From Neoalteromonas arenosi (GTDB taxonomy: Bacteria > Pseudomonadota > Gammaproteobacteria > Enterobacterales > Alteromonadaceae): a DNA stretch of 64,000 bases. The DNA is taken from NCBI RefSeq assembly GCF_030362855.1, contig NZ_JAUCBP010000013.1:186001-250000 (forward strand), in the 5' to 3' direction. The first letter of the stretch is position 1. The number at the start of each line of letters is the position of its first letter. A model generated the notes under the pieces. That model saw nothing but the letters and a program-made list of their open reading frames with translations, ran no database searches and was not told where the DNA came from. The position numbers were made by a program, and so were the translations under genes. This document shows positions 17,659 to 27,166 of the stretch, piece after piece.

Positions 17659-18605
17659 GTGTTGCGTCGCTGACGCACCAGTCCATTGGTTAGTGCCACA
17701 CCGAGCAGAATACACAAACCGCCTAAATAAACCGGCATCGACAAACGTTCAGACAAAAATACTGCGCCCCAGATAACACCAAAAAGAGGGACTAAATACG
17801 CGACGGTAATTGCTCGTGCCGGACCAACATTGGCGATTAAGTCGAAATAGAGAATGTAAGCAATTCCTGTGCAGGCAATCGCCAGTGTAATCGCCTGCCA
17901 CCAAGCGTCGAGACTGGGAGACGTCGAGGGCCAGGTCAATACGGCTAGCGGTAGCAACACAATAGAGGCAAATAATTGGCTGCCCGCTGCAATCGCCAGT
18001 GGTTTTATGCCGCTCATGTAACGCTTCATGTAACTGGCGGCGATGCCATAGCAACATGTGGCCATCAAGGCGGTCGCAATTGGCAGAAAGCTTACGTCAC
18101 CCTCTGACACCTTTGCCCAGCTTAATTGAGTCACACCAAAAAAGCCGATAAACAAACCAAGAATGGCACTTCTAGATAGGCGATCAGAGAGCCACACAAA
18201 CGCAATTAATGCGCCAAACATCGGTGCTGTAGCATTGAGTATAGAGTTATAGCCAGCTTCCAAATGCAAACTACTGTAATTGAACAAACAAAATGGGATC
18301 GCAGTATTAACTACCCCGATGATTGCTATGTGATGCCAATGTGTCAACACATCGCGCCACTGATTGCGCAGCAGTACAAAAGGGGCAAGAAATAAGGTGG
18401 CTAATACTGTGCGTACTTCAACTAGGGCGTAAACACCGAACTCCGGCGTCGCGGCACGCATAAACAAAAATGAAGAGCCCCAAATAGCGCCTAATAACAA
18501 TAATTTAAATATCGACGATGCGGTCAATTGTTGCGATCCGTATAAAGCCTGAAGGGCTATGTGAGTAAATCGAGTTGTTGTCCTTGCTCTAACGACAACA
18601 ACCAC
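17655..18605 (-). CDS. DMT-superfamily (EamA) transporter
   Basis: About 10 hydrophobic helices in two EamA repeats (IWGSSFLFMRAATPE near the N terminus, GVIWGAVFLSERLS in the second half), the pattern of drug/metabolite exporters such as RhaT/RarD/YdcZ relatives. The substrate is unknown. The first 26 residues overlap the ogt end and look untypical; a TTG at 18527 (leading LTASSIFKLLLL) may be the true start. It follows ogt on the same strand. Confidence 0.85.
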   Translation of the reverse strand: MVVVVRARTTTRFTHIALQALYGSQQLTASSIFKLLLLGAIWGSSFLFMRAATPEFGVYALVEVRTVLATLFLAPFVLLRNQWRDVLTHWHHIAIIGVVNTAIPFCLFNYSSLHLEAGYNSILNATAPMFGALIAFVWLSDRLSRSAILGLFIGFFGVTQLSWAKVSEGDVSFLPIATALMATCCYGIAASYMKRYMSGIKPLAIAAGSQLFASIVLLPLAVLTWPSTSPSLDAWWQAITLAIACTGIAYILYFDLIANVGPARAITVAYLVPLFGVIWGAVFLSERLSMPVYLGGLCILLGVALTNGLVRQRRNT

Positions 18606-19027
18606 TGCTTGCGTTCAATGCCACCAGCATATCCGGTTAACGTACCGTTACTGCCAATAACACGATGGCAAGGCACCACTATGCCCAATGGGTTCTTGCC
18701 ATTTGCTGCCCCGACTGCGCGACAGGCGTTCAGGTTACCTATTTGGGTAGCAATATCAAGATAACTCGCTGTGCTCCCATAAGGAATTGATAATAACGCC
18801 TGCCAGACTTGTTGTTGAAAGGTAGTGCCTTGAGCCGACAGGGCCAAATCAAACGTTTGGCGCTCGCCGTCAAAGTACTCTTGCAGCTGAGCCTTGGCCG
18901 CTTGTGTATGGTTGTTCGGTTTAACTGCAGCGCTAGGCTCATCGACAAATACTATTTCAGTCATTCCATTCTGATTCGCACTAATCGCCAATAGGCCAAT
19001 GGGCGTTGTTAAGTAATCTATCGCCAT
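18557..19027 (-). CDS. ogt: methylated-DNA--protein-cysteine methyltransferase
   Basis: A 156-residue protein with the acceptor motif PCHRV (in IVVPCHRVIG) and the DNA-binding helix NACRAVGAANGKNP. It removes the methyl group from O6-methylguanine in a suicide reaction on the Cys. Its start is 2 bp behind the stop of the Ada/AlkA gene, so the two form an alkylation-repair operon. Length and motifs are standard. Confidence 0.95.
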   Translation of the reverse strand: MAIDYLTTPIGLLAISANQNGMTEIVFVDEPSAAVKPNNHTQAAKAQLQEYFDGERQTFDLALSAQGTTFQQQVWQALLSIPYGSTASYLDIATQIGNLNACRAVGAANGKNPLGIVVPCHRVIGSNGTLTGYAGGIERKQWLLSLEQGQQLDLLT

Positions 19028-19029
19028 GC

Positions 19030-20424
19030 CTAATCCTCCGTATGTTCAGTAGTTGCAAGTTCCCATAGCTGAAAAGTGAGGTAGCTACGCCATGGCGCTG
19101 AATGCTCAGACTCGAGGTTGAGCTTGGCTAATTGTTTAGCAACAATGAGATCGGTTTCGAGCAGCAGATCAGGTTCTGATAGGCCGCGCAACCGCACATA
19201 GTTCACTGTCCATGGCCCAATACCTTTAATCGCCAACAATTGCTCTGGTGTGGGATGCTGATTTTCGCAAAAACACTCTACAAAGGCCTTAAATGCCGCT
19301 TTTCGCGTGTTCGGCATTCGCAGTATGTCTGGATCCAACGTCAACATTTGCTGCGGTGTTGGAAAAGTGGCTGGTTTTTCACTAGCGTCTTCATTGTGTA
19401 CATGCGTAACGATACGCTGTAGCTGATTGATCGCACCTGTAACACTAATTTGCTGGCCAATAATAGCGCGACAACCGGCCTCAAACGGTGTCCATACACC
19501 GGGTAGACGAAGACCAGGAGTGAGGCTCTCGTCGGGCATTCCACATGCTTGCAAGCGCTCGGCGATCGCCAAAGAGTCGCAATCGAGATCCAATACACGC
19601 CGAATATTGGCAATGATACTCATCAATTGGCTTACGTCGGGCAGCGAAATAGTAACGTCAAAGGCATTTTTCTCCGCGTTATGCACAGCCTTAAAATGTC
19701 CGGCAACGGATTGACCAGCGACTTGAAAGCTGCGCGCGTAACTATTTTCAGTCACTTGTTCTACCGGTGAGATTGCGCGACGCGATAAAAAATCCCGTAG
19801 CCCCGGCCAATAATAGGGCGGGCGATAGTGTAAGCGCACTTGTATACTGTCGCTCTTTACTTCCACAGTTTGTTTACGCAGCTGTGATGGGGTTAATTTA
19901 TTTACCTGTTGCATGTGCTGTTGCAAACTTCGGCTGGAACTAAATCCGGCGGCTTGCGCGACTGATTCAATACTCAACGTTGTTTGATGTAATAACTGTT
20001 TGGCCACCAGTAACTGCGAATACAGGCGATAGCGTTTTGGACTAATCCCTAAATGCTCAACCATAAGTTTGTGTAAGTAACGCTCACCAATCCCTAAACG
20101 CTCAGCGATAGTGGCCACGCTTTGATCTGGATTCTCAATTAACAAACGCGTGGCCCGGTTTACTGTGGTATTCACCCCTTGCCATGCGGGTGATCCTGGT
20201 GCACTGTCGGGACGACATCGCAGGCAGGGGCGATAACCGTGGTCCATTGACTCTTGTTGCGTCGCAAAATACTCAACGTTTTCCTCCTTAGGGGAAACCG
20301 CGGGGCAAATGGGGCGACAAAAAATACCGGTGGTTTTTACCGCAATGTAAAATAAACCATCAAAACGCGGATCACGTGCTTGTCGAGCCGCTTTTAATGT
20401 CTCTGGGGATGCTGTCAATGGCAT
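19030..20424 (-). CDS. alkA: Ada-like regulator fused to AlkA 3-methyladenine DNA glycosylase
   Basis: A 464-residue fusion. The Ada metal/methyl-acceptor domain (about 10-75) has its Cys ligands in CRPIC and CLRC. An AraC-type HTH (about 80-185) follows, then the AlkA N-terminal region, then an HhH-GPD glycosylase with the hairpin KGIGPWTVNY and the catalytic Asp in ETDLIV. The first Cys accepts methyl from DNA phosphotriesters, turning the HTH into an activator, and the glycosylase removes alkylated purines. The ATG at 20424 gives MPLTASPETL, close to family N termini; an upstream start adds 31 unlikely residues. Ogt lies 2 bp downstream. Confidence 0.93.
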   Translation of the reverse strand: MPLTASPETLKAARQARDPRFDGLFYIAVKTTGIFCRPICPAVSPKEENVEYFATQQESMDHGYRPCLRCRPDSAPGSPAWQGVNTTVNRATRLLIENPDQSVATIAERLGIGERYLHKLMVEHLGISPKRYRLYSQLLVAKQLLHQTTLSIESVAQAAGFSSSRSLQQHMQQVNKLTPSQLRKQTVEVKSDSIQVRLHYRPPYYWPGLRDFLSRRAISPVEQVTENSYARSFQVAGQSVAGHFKAVHNAEKNAFDVTISLPDVSQLMSIIANIRRVLDLDCDSLAIAERLQACGMPDESLTPGLRLPGVWTPFEAGCRAIIGQQISVTGAINQLQRIVTHVHNEDASEKPATFPTPQQMLTLDPDILRMPNTRKAAFKAFVECFCENQHPTPEQLLAIKGIGPWTVNYVRLRGLSEPDLLLETDLIVAKQLAKLNLESEHSAPWRSYLTFQLWELATTEHTED

Positions 20425-20605
20425 TGCGATTATCTCGGACGGTTTAAAACTAAAATCATTGTAAGTTAAAATTTTACCCTGTATGCGAAAAAATCGGAAC
20501 TGAAGAGCCGAAGCCAATTAGCCGTGTTGATCATCGCAAAAATTTGCTTTCAAGAGCCTCGGCAACGATAATCACAAACCGCCAAAAATACTCATTTAGA
20601 ACACA

Positions 20606-21835
20606 ATGCTGAAAACCTCGTTCACTTCTGTTTGCCAACAAGCTCGCCGTCTGGTGTGCGGGGTTTGTGTGAGCCTAGCGGTGATGCTGGGTTGTGCAAC
20701 GAGTGTTGCGCAGGAGCCGGTGAGCGAAGTTCCCGCGTGGTTTATTAATTATCAAAACGATGTAAAGCAGCGTACAACAACATTAAATATTCCAGGCTAT
20801 GCCATGTTGTTCGTGCAGCGTGGCCAAGCGCCAATTCTTGTTACTGAAGGCAAAACACATAGTGGTGGTGAGAGTGTTTCTGCAACGACGGTATTTCGTT
20901 TAGCGTCGGTATCAAAAACCTTTACCGGTGTGCTAATGGCTAAACTCGTTGCGCAGCAAGAGCTCAATTGGCAAACGCAGTTGGTGGAGCTGGTTGATCA
21001 ACCCAAGTTTCGCTCACAATATACTGAAGCCCTGCAGCTCGGGCATTTAATTGGTCAGTCGAGTGGCTACATGCCGAATGCCTATGACAATCTAATTGAA
21101 GCGGACTATCCGGTGAAACGCGTGCTCAATCAATTGGCTGATCTTGAACCTTTGTGCAGTCCGGGTGATTGTTATACCTACCAAAATGCCTTGTTTGGTA
21201 CCCTAGAGCACTACTTTTCAACCCAAAACACTAGCTATCACCGGCAGCTTCAAATTCATTTGTTCTCGCCGTTGGAAATGGCGCGGGCGACAGCCGGTAA
21301 GGGGGCATTAATGGCCTCTGAAAGCTGGGCAAGGCCGCATATTGCGATTGCGCGGAATCGCTGGCGTGAGGGCAGCGTAGAGAGCAATTACTATCGCTTT
21401 TCCCCGGCTGCAGGTGTCAACGCAAGTATTACTGATATGGCGATTTGGATCCAAGCTATGCTGGGTGAGCATCCCGATGTCGTTAGCCAAGCCATTATTG
21501 ACGAGGTTTCTCAAGCGCGCGTACGTACCGTACGTGAAACTTACAGAAGGGGCTGGCGAGAGCATTTAGACGATGCCCACTATGGACTTGGGTGGCGAGT
21601 ATATGACTTCGAGGGTTATCCACTGATTTATCACGGTGGCTGGGTTAAGGGGTATCGCGCAGATGTAAGCTTCTCACCGGAAACTGGCGCAGGCTATGTA
21701 ATGTTAATGAATGCTGAAAGCAATTTGATCAACTATACCACTGCTGACTTCTGGGATATCTACTTTAGTGAGTATAGCAAGGCGATCAAGACAGCATCTG
21801 TGATCGAGGCCGCTGAAGAGCAGCAGCCTCGGTAG
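20606..21835 (+). CDS. serine beta-lactamase-like hydrolase (class C/penicillin-binding family), exported
   Basis: A 409-residue protein with an N-terminal hydrophobic export signal (about 15-35) containing MLGC, which is not a good lipobox. The family motifs are present: S101-V-S-K104 (nucleophile and general base), YQN as the second motif (in YTYQNALFG), and an HGG (YHGGWVKGY) in place of KTG. These enzymes include D-aminopeptidases, esterases and class C beta-lactamases. The substrate here cannot be told, and resistance should not be assumed. It is convergent with speA. Confidence 0.88.
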   Translation: MLKTSFTSVCQQARRLVCGVCVSLAVMLGCATSVAQEPVSEVPAWFINYQNDVKQRTTTLNIPGYAMLFVQRGQAPILVTEGKTHSGGESVSATTVFRLASVSKTFTGVLMAKLVAQQELNWQTQLVELVDQPKFRSQYTEALQLGHLIGQSSGYMPNAYDNLIEADYPVKRVLNQLADLEPLCSPGDCYTYQNALFGTLEHYFSTQNTSYHRQLQIHLFSPLEMARATAGKGALMASESWARPHIAIARNRWREGSVESNYYRFSPAAGVNASITDMAIWIQAMLGEHPDVVSQAIIDEVSQARVRTVRETYRRGWREHLDDAHYGLGWRVYDFEGYPLIYHGGWVKGYRADVSFSPETGAGYVMLMNAESNLINYTTADFWDIYFSEYSKAIKTASVIEAAEEQQPR

Positions 21836-21840
21836 GCAGG

Positions 21841-23769
21841 TTAGTTGGTTTTCATGTAGGTGTAACCGGCTAAACAAGACTCGTAAAAGTCAGTCCAGCG
21901 CACACCCTCTCTGGGTTTCATGCCACCACTTGCAACGTGCTTATCAATTAATCGCTTCACGTCAGTTGCCATTCCTTGCGTGTTGTATTGCATCACTCCT
22001 AAGACGTCATTAACCGACGAGCCCTTAACAACCTCTTCGATATAAAAGTCTTGTGGGTCGTCATCGTAGCTGAAAATGTGCACTTCATTTAATCGGCCAA
22101 ATAAGTTGTGCATGTCACCCATAACATCTTGATAAGCGCCGGTTAAGAATAGTCCCATCGGGTAAGGTTCACCCTTGTTCAGCTTATGCACCGGTAATAC
22201 GTCAGAAATACCTCGTTCAATGGTAAATTGATCGATTTTGCCATCGCTGTCACAGGTGATATCGACCAAAGAGCAATTTACGGTTGGCTCTTGATCCATG
22301 CGTGTCAAAGGCACTACAGGTAACAGCTGGTCAATGGCCCAAGTATCTGCCGCCGACTGAAATACCGAGAAATTACACAAGTATTGCGACGACAAATTGT
22401 AATCGAGGTCTTGCAACTCTTCGGGGACAAACTCGATTGATCGGAAGCGCTGTTGTAACTCAACCATGATTTGCCAATACAGGGTTTCAATTTTCCCGAG
22501 TTCTTCTAGACTAAGGACCCGCAACTTAAATGCATCGACGGCTCTTTCTTTATACTCAGAAGCGTCGTTGAATAACTCTTGCAAATTGGGGTGATGGTCA
22601 ATCGATAGATACAGATCGCGAATATTAGTCACAAAAATATGCTCACCGTCCGCTGGAGCAGTATCTATTTCTGCACTATTAGAACGAATTTCACCGACAA
22701 TCTCCATGATCACGCAACTGTGATGCGCTGTGATTGCTCGACCACTCTCACTAACGAGAGTGGGATGAGGAACGCCTTCTAAATCACACACTTCTTTCAT
22801 GCCATAAACTACGTCTGCGACGTACTCTGCCATGGTGTAATTGCGCGACGAGTCATTGGTTGATTTGCTCCCGTCATAGTCGATACCCAATCCACCACCA
22901 ACATCGACGTACTGCAATGTAAAACCCATTTTGTGAAGTTCAGAGTAGATTCGACCACCTTCTGAAATGGCCTCTTTGACAGAACGAATATCGGTTAGCT
23001 GACTACCGATATGGAAATGGAGAAGCTCAAGACAGTGACCTAATCCTTCTGATTCTAAGTAACGTGCCGCTTTGATAATTTCAGTGATGGTGAGGCCGAA
23101 TTTGGCGCGATCGCCACCTGAACCTTCCCATTTACCGCGCCCTTTTACCGTCATTTTTGAACGCACGCCCACGTGTGGCTCTACGCCAAGTTCCTTGGCA
23201 ATCTTAACTAACAGTAGTAGTTCACTATACTTCTCTACCACGACTATCATTTTGCGACCGAGTTTAGTACCCAGCAGCGCGAGGCGCATAAACTCTTCAT
23301 CCTTATAACCATTGAGAATGGTCAAAGACGACTCGTTAGTATTGTATGCCAGTACCGCAATTAACTCGGCTTTGGAGCCCGCTTCTAGTCCATAATTAAA
23401 CGGCTTTCCAGCGTCGACAATCTCTTCTACGACTTCACGCATTTGATTGACTTTAACTGGATAAACGCCGTTGTACTCGCCTTGATATTCGGCTTCGGTA
23501 ATCGTTTGATCAAAGGTGCGATTAAGCTGTTCAACTTGCGAGCGTAAAACATCGTGAAAGCGCACAACTACGGGCAGTTGAATACCTTCTTGTTTGATCT
23601 CATCGATGACGGCTTTGAAATCAATGCGCATCTCGGTATTTGTTGGATCCGGTGTAACTTGGACATTGCCATTGTCACCGATGTGGAAATATCCACCGCC
23701 CCAACGCGATACACCGTAGATGCGTTCTGCATCTTCTATGGTCCAATTGTTTTTTTGTTGCTCTTTCAC
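21841..23769 (-). CDS. speA: biosynthetic arginine decarboxylase
   Basis: A 642-residue fold-III PLP enzyme that converts arginine to agmatine, the start of putrescine synthesis. It is close to E. coli SpeA (658). The PLP Lys is in YPVKVNQM, and the Gly-rich cofactor segment (YVDVGGGLGIDY) and the C-terminal CE-type region follow. No speB is adjacent. The start at 23769 fits the family. It is monocistronic by spacing. Confidence 0.96.
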   Translation of the reverse strand: MKEQQKNNWTIEDAERIYGVSRWGGGYFHIGDNGNVQVTPDPTNTEMRIDFKAVIDEIKQEGIQLPVVVRFHDVLRSQVEQLNRTFDQTITEAEYQGEYNGVYPVKVNQMREVVEEIVDAGKPFNYGLEAGSKAELIAVLAYNTNESSLTILNGYKDEEFMRLALLGTKLGRKMIVVVEKYSELLLLVKIAKELGVEPHVGVRSKMTVKGRGKWEGSGGDRAKFGLTITEIIKAARYLESEGLGHCLELLHFHIGSQLTDIRSVKEAISEGGRIYSELHKMGFTLQYVDVGGGLGIDYDGSKSTNDSSRNYTMAEYVADVVYGMKEVCDLEGVPHPTLVSESGRAITAHHSCVIMEIVGEIRSNSAEIDTAPADGEHIFVTNIRDLYLSIDHHPNLQELFNDASEYKERAVDAFKLRVLSLEELGKIETLYWQIMVELQQRFRSIEFVPEELQDLDYNLSSQYLCNFSVFQSAADTWAIDQLLPVVPLTRMDQEPTVNCSLVDITCDSDGKIDQFTIERGISDVLPVHKLNKGEPYPMGLFLTGAYQDVMGDMHNLFGRLNEVHIFSYDDDPQDFYIEEVVKGSSVNDVLGVMQYNTQGMATDVKRLIDKHVASGGMKPREGVRWTDFYESCLAGYTYMKTN

Positions 23770-23838
23770 GCAATAGCCTCAAAAAAAGCCGCACAGACGC
23801 GGACTCGTATAGTATTGAAAAGTCGTCAAGTATAGCGA

Positions 23839-24045
23839 CTAATCTGGCGTATACCAAAACACTTCATCTAAGTTTTTATTGAATACTGCTGCGATTTTAA
23901 AAGCCACTTCAAGCGAGGGAGAATATTTGCCTTTCTCAATCGCCATTATGGTTTGCCGAGTTACGCCAACAGCCAGGGCTAACTCTTGTTGAGTCATCTC
24001 GTTAGCGAAGAATCGACACTCGCGGATCTTATTAGACAAAGCCAC
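23839..24045 (-). CDS. small XRE-family HTH regulator
   Basis: A 68-residue protein, essentially one Cro/CI helix-turn-helix (MTQQELALAVGVTRQTIMAIEKGKYSPS), of the YozG/YgzD type. It starts 2 bp behind the stop of the membrane protein upstream. Such a pair, a membrane protein of four helices plus a small XRE regulator, is common, and the regulator usually represses the pair. The signal is unknown. Confidence 0.88.
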   Translation of the reverse strand: MALSNKIRECRFFANEMTQQELALAVGVTRQTIMAIEKGKYSPSLEVAFKIAAVFNKNLDEVFWYTPD

Positions 24046-24047
24046 CG

Positions 24048-24521
24048 CTAAACTCCTAAACGATACTCTTTGATCATGATGACAAAACGCACCATTTCGG
24101 CAATTAATGCACTAAACAACAATATATGTATCGCAATAAACGGAATCTGTAGACTACTGTGTTCAATCATGTTGTTCCATTGCTCAACGATGAGTAAGTG
24201 GCCTGTGGCGACCATAACGCCAGTAAACAAAATGGCATAGGCCGGCTTAGTCGCAATAAGTAGTATTTGTTTATCACGTTCATCGCCCTGCTGCTCTTGG
24301 CTGCTTGGATGCGCCATCGCGAGAATGGTGTGAAATACGGCTTCGGCTATAATTACAGCGATTACAGCTGTGCCCAACATCCCCAAGGCGATATCCCGTT
24401 TAACACTCATAGCCTCAGTGCTTGAGTGCAGTGCGAATAAACCAAACGTAAAATCACCCCAAACGTAAACCAGGATCACCAGCGAAATCCACGCGCTTTT
24501 TTCTGAAAATGACATATTCAT
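24048..24521 (-). CDS. four-helix membrane protein partnered with XRE regulator
   Basis: A 157-residue protein with four hydrophobic segments (about 10-30, 43-65, 93-110 and 125-150), resembling DUF2178-type proteins that accompany small XRE regulators. A QQGDERDKQI loop lies between helices 2 and 3. The role is unknown. It is the first gene of the two-gene unit. Confidence 0.75.
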   Translation of the reverse strand: MNMSFSEKSAWISLVILVYVWGDFTFGLFALHSSTEAMSVKRDIALGMLGTAVIAVIIAEAVFHTILAMAHPSSQEQQGDERDKQILLIATKPAYAILFTGVMVATGHLLIVEQWNNMIEHSSLQIPFIAIHILLFSALIAEMVRFVIMIKEYRLGV

Positions 24522-25032
24522 TGTTTAAGTCCCTATAGCAATAGCAAAAAACTGGATAAGTTAACTATAGCAAACACTGTGTATAAAATATTTAACAATA
24601 TGTAAATAAATGTGATCAGAGCAGTTTTAATGCTAAATCGATATCTATTAGATATTTATCAAAAACAAGCACTTAACGATGGATATAGTATTAATTGCTT
24701 ATTTTTAACAATTAAATAAAGCTCAAGCGATTGATTTCAAAAGAATATTTTAAGAGCAAGAAATTAAGGTAAAAAATAATTGATTATTTTTTCAGCGATG
24801 AGTTTTTTTGATTTTAACTCATAAAGGTAACTAATGAATGTTATAAAATTCAATTAAAACAATCACATGAGATGATTTCAGGGATGTGTTTTTAGTACTT
24901 TTTCAGCTGTACAAAAAATAACCGGTATTAAATTGTATACCTATGTATAACGTTGTTTATTTTGTGACCGGATGAATTCGGGTTTAATGCGCTCGTTTTC
25001 AAACACAACACAAACTTTTTGAGGAAAAAATC
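24522..25032. other. 511-bp AT-rich non-coding region
   Basis: Divergent promoter region between the XRE unit and the DUF3718 gene. It is strongly AT-rich, and I see no reading frame with a ribosome site. Several partial -10/-35 elements (for example TTGTAT near 24934) are present but no single promoter can be singled out. An sRNA cannot be excluded. Confidence 0.5.
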
Positions 25033-25425
25033 ATGTTGAAAAATGTTCTTTCTATCGCAGTAATCGCAGCCGGTCTTGGTTTCACTAACGCAGCTTCTGC
25101 AAGCGTTGAATCAGAGTTACAAAACATTTGTTCTATCGTTCAAGCCGATGACAAAGGCCAGTTGCGTAAGAAGATGTCTAACGTAGAGAAAAACTACAGC
25201 TTGAAACTACAAGATTACTACACAGGTATTTCATGTGGTGGCAACAGCCTAATCCGTACTGCGTTCTTAGCAGGTGCAGTTGAAGCGGGTTCATTGCTGG
25301 TTAAAAAGATGCCGAAGAGCCAACTAAACAGCCCTGAAGCCGACGGCAAAACACTACGCGCGTGGGTTTCTGACAACAACCTAATGGATTCTCCAATCGC
25401 GACAGTATTAAACGACCGCATCTGA
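25033..25425 (+). CDS. DUF3718-family exported protein
   Basis: A 130-residue protein with a signal peptide (cleavage likely after NAASA, about residue 23), two Cys (about 32 and 67, in NICSIV and GISCGG) suited to a disulfide, and an overall match to the DUF3718 family of Alteromonadales. GAGGAAAAAATC precedes the ATG as ribosome site. A strong terminator follows. The function is unknown. Confidence 0.85.
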   Translation: MLKNVLSIAVIAAGLGFTNAASASVESELQNICSIVQADDKGQLRKKMSNVEKNYSLKLQDYYTGISCGGNSLIRTAFLAGAVEAGSLLVKKMPKSQLNSPEADGKTLRAWVSDNNLMDSPIATVLNDRI

Positions 25426-25437
25426 TCGGATAGCGAA

Positions 25438-25578
25438 TCATTCAAAAAAACCCGCGAAAGCGGGTTTTTTTTCACCTTCTTCCATCATCTCATGGTGTTG
25501 CGCATCAACTGGATGGGTAATCGCCAACAGCATTATAACTGCGAGCGCGAAACAACAACGCGTGAGTTTGGCTTGCAT
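25438..25578 (-). CDS. putative 46-aa exported peptide, reading through a terminator
   Basis: Encodes a hydrophobic leader (MQAKLTRCCFALAVIMLLAI) followed by a short His/Met/Glu-rich stretch (QHHEMMEEGEKK). It starts at 25578 with a weak GAGAAA site. The 3' half runs through the DUF3718 terminator stem, so it may be a chance or decayed frame. The His/Met content and divergent position to a metal-responsive MerR gene are suggestive of a metal-binding peptide, but this is weak evidence. Confidence 0.35.
   Translation of the reverse strand: MQAKLTRCCFALAVIMLLAITHPVDAQHHEMMEEGEKKPAFAGFFE
25444..25472 (+). terminator. terminator behind the DUF3718 gene
   Basis: The stem CCCGC/GCGGG with a GAAA loop is framed by seven A and nine T: a strong Rho-independent terminator that can work in both directions. 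Confidence 0.9.
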
Positions 25579-25660
25579 AGTAGTTTTCTCTATCAAGATG
25601 CGATGCCATACCTTAAATTATAACTGTATATAAATACAGATTTTATTTGCTAAAGCTCAC

Positions 25661-25692
25661 TTGACCTTAGAGTATACTCTAGGGTTTATGCT
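25661..25692 (+). promoter_or_regulatory. MerR-type promoter/operator with 20-bp spacer
   Basis: TTGACC (25661-25666) and TATGCT (25687-25692) are separated by 20 bp, longer than normal, with the near-perfect dyad CTTAGAGTATACTCTAGG in the spacer. This is the hallmark of promoters twisted into shape by MerR-family activators such as ZntR. Confidence 0.85.
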
Positions 25693-25722
25693 ATAGTTGT
25701 TGCAGATCAAGTGAGGAATGGC

Positions 25723-26151
25723 ATGAAAATCGGTGAATTAGCAAAACGCGGTGGATTAACTGCGCATACGTTGCGGTTTTACGAAAAGAAACAATTGCTG
25801 GTGCCACAGAAATCGGCGCTAAATCAATACCGTGATTACACCGCAGATGACCTTGCAACCGCGCAGTTTATCAAGCGTTGTAAAGCGAGTGGTTTCAGTT
25901 TAGAAGACACCGCTGCACTGTTGCAAATCAAAGATGCTAAGGATGCGCACACCTGTGCAGAAGCCAAATCGATCACCCTGGCCAAGCGTGCAGATTTGCA
26001 AGCCAAAATTACCGAGCTACAACAAATGGTGGCAACTTTAGATGAACTGGCTGAGCGTTGTTGTGGTGGTGCCGAAAGCGCTGAATTTTGCAGTATTATT
26101 GCTGACCTAGAATCCCGTTTTGAGGAGTGTAACCATGACGCTCATCACTAA
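25723..26151 (+). CDS. MerR-family heavy-metal-responsive regulator (ZntR/CueR-like)
   Basis: A 142-residue regulator with the MerR HTH (KIGELAKRGGLTAHTLRFYEKKQLL), a dimer helix (about 80-115) and a Cys/His-rich C terminus (CCGG, FCSII, ECNHDAHH) for metal binding, most like Zn(II) or similar sensors. The ATG at 25723 follows GAGG at good spacing; the GTG 12 nt upstream lies on that site. The operator just upstream matches its family. It overlaps the permease start by 17 bp, so both are made together. Confidence 0.9.
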   Translation: MKIGELAKRGGLTAHTLRFYEKKQLLVPQKSALNQYRDYTADDLATAQFIKRCKASGFSLEDTAALLQIKDAKDAHTCAEAKSITLAKRADLQAKITELQQMVATLDELAERCCGGAESAEFCSIIADLESRFEECNHDAHH

Positions 26152-27166
26152 TTTTATCGCTCTATTTGTCGAGTCAGCGCCGTATCTCTTATTGGGTATG
26201 TTTATCGCTGGAGTCATTCATCATTGGGTACCCCGCACTGCAGTTGAGAAAGTACTTGGCCAAAAAGGGTCGGTGGTTAATGCCGCATTTATCGGAGCGC
26301 CATTACCGCTATGCTCTTGCTCAGTGATCCCAGTGGCAATGGGTGTAAGGCGAAGTGGAGCTAGTAAGGCAAGTACTGCGAGTTTTTTAGTGGCAACGCC
26401 AGAAACTGGTGTTGATTCTATTGGTATCACGTACGCGTTGATGGGACCAGTAATGACTATTATACGACCGATCGCTGCCATTTCATCTGCGATAATCACA
26501 GGATTTGTTATTGCCATATGGGGCAATGAAGAAGCCTCACCTCAAACTTTACAGCCAGCTAAAAAGTGTTGTCACAGTCATGCGCAAGAAACCCCAACTT
26601 TGAGCTGGCGTGAAAAGGCTATTGGCGTTTTTACTTACGGCTTTGATAAGTTGCTGGCTGATTTTATGCGCTGGCTGTTAATCGGGTTGTTTTTCGCGGC
26701 CTTGATAGTGACGTTTGTACCGGCGAATTGGATGGCGAGTTATGGCAGTGGCCCTTTCGCGATGCTGTTAATGGTGCTCATTTCTATTCCGATGTATATC
26801 TGCGCTACGGCATCAACACCTATAGCCGTAGGTTTATTAATGGCGGGGATTTCACCGGGCGCGGCATTAGTGTTTATGTTAACGGGCCCCGCAACCAATA
26901 TCGCTACATTAATGGTGATCAAAAATGAATTAGGCAAGCGCGAACTTTACCTGTATCTCATTGCGCTCATCAGTAGTGCTTTGGCCGCTGGGTTATTGGT
27001 TGATTACCTCTTTACAACGTTTGATTGGTCGCTGGCGTTGGATCACGGCGAACACTCTGACATGCAATCGTTTTTGTATAATGCTAGCGCAGTTATTTTG
27101 GCTGGACTGATGTTGCGTCAATTAGTGTCTAGTTGGTGGTCCGGTCGTTCGGCGGTATCAGCTTAA
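26135..27166 (+). CDS. SO_0444-type Cu/Zn efflux permease (UPF0718/DUF318)
   Basis: A 343-residue membrane protein with eight to ten helices in two halves. The half motifs LPLCSCSVIPVAMGVRRSG and ISIPMYICATASTPIAVGL hold the Cys/Pro residues typical of this permease family. A cytoplasmic loop with CCHSH lies between them. The family exports metals such as Cu and Zn, and relatives move organoarsenicals. The MerR gene and promoter in front support metal-inducible efflux. The start ATG at 26135 is preceded by GAGGAG. Confidence 0.88.
   Translation: MTLITNFIALFVESAPYLLLGMFIAGVIHHWVPRTAVEKVLGQKGSVVNAAFIGAPLPLCSCSVIPVAMGVRRSGASKASTASFLVATPETGVDSIGITYALMGPVMTIIRPIAAISSAIITGFVIAIWGNEEASPQTLQPAKKCCHSHAQETPTLSWREKAIGVFTYGFDKLLADFMRWLLIGLFFAALIVTFVPANWMASYGSGPFAMLLMVLISIPMYICATASTPIAVGLLMAGISPGAALVFMLTGPATNIATLMVIKNELGKRELYLYLIALISSALAAGLLVDYLFTTFDWSLALDHGEHSDMQSFLYNASAVILAGLMLRQLVSSWWSGRSAVSA

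Noticed and set aside
20606-21835. Antibiotic-resistance beta-lactamase
   Set aside because: The family is broad, the third motif is HGG and not KTG, and no mobile context is near. Only the fold can be called.
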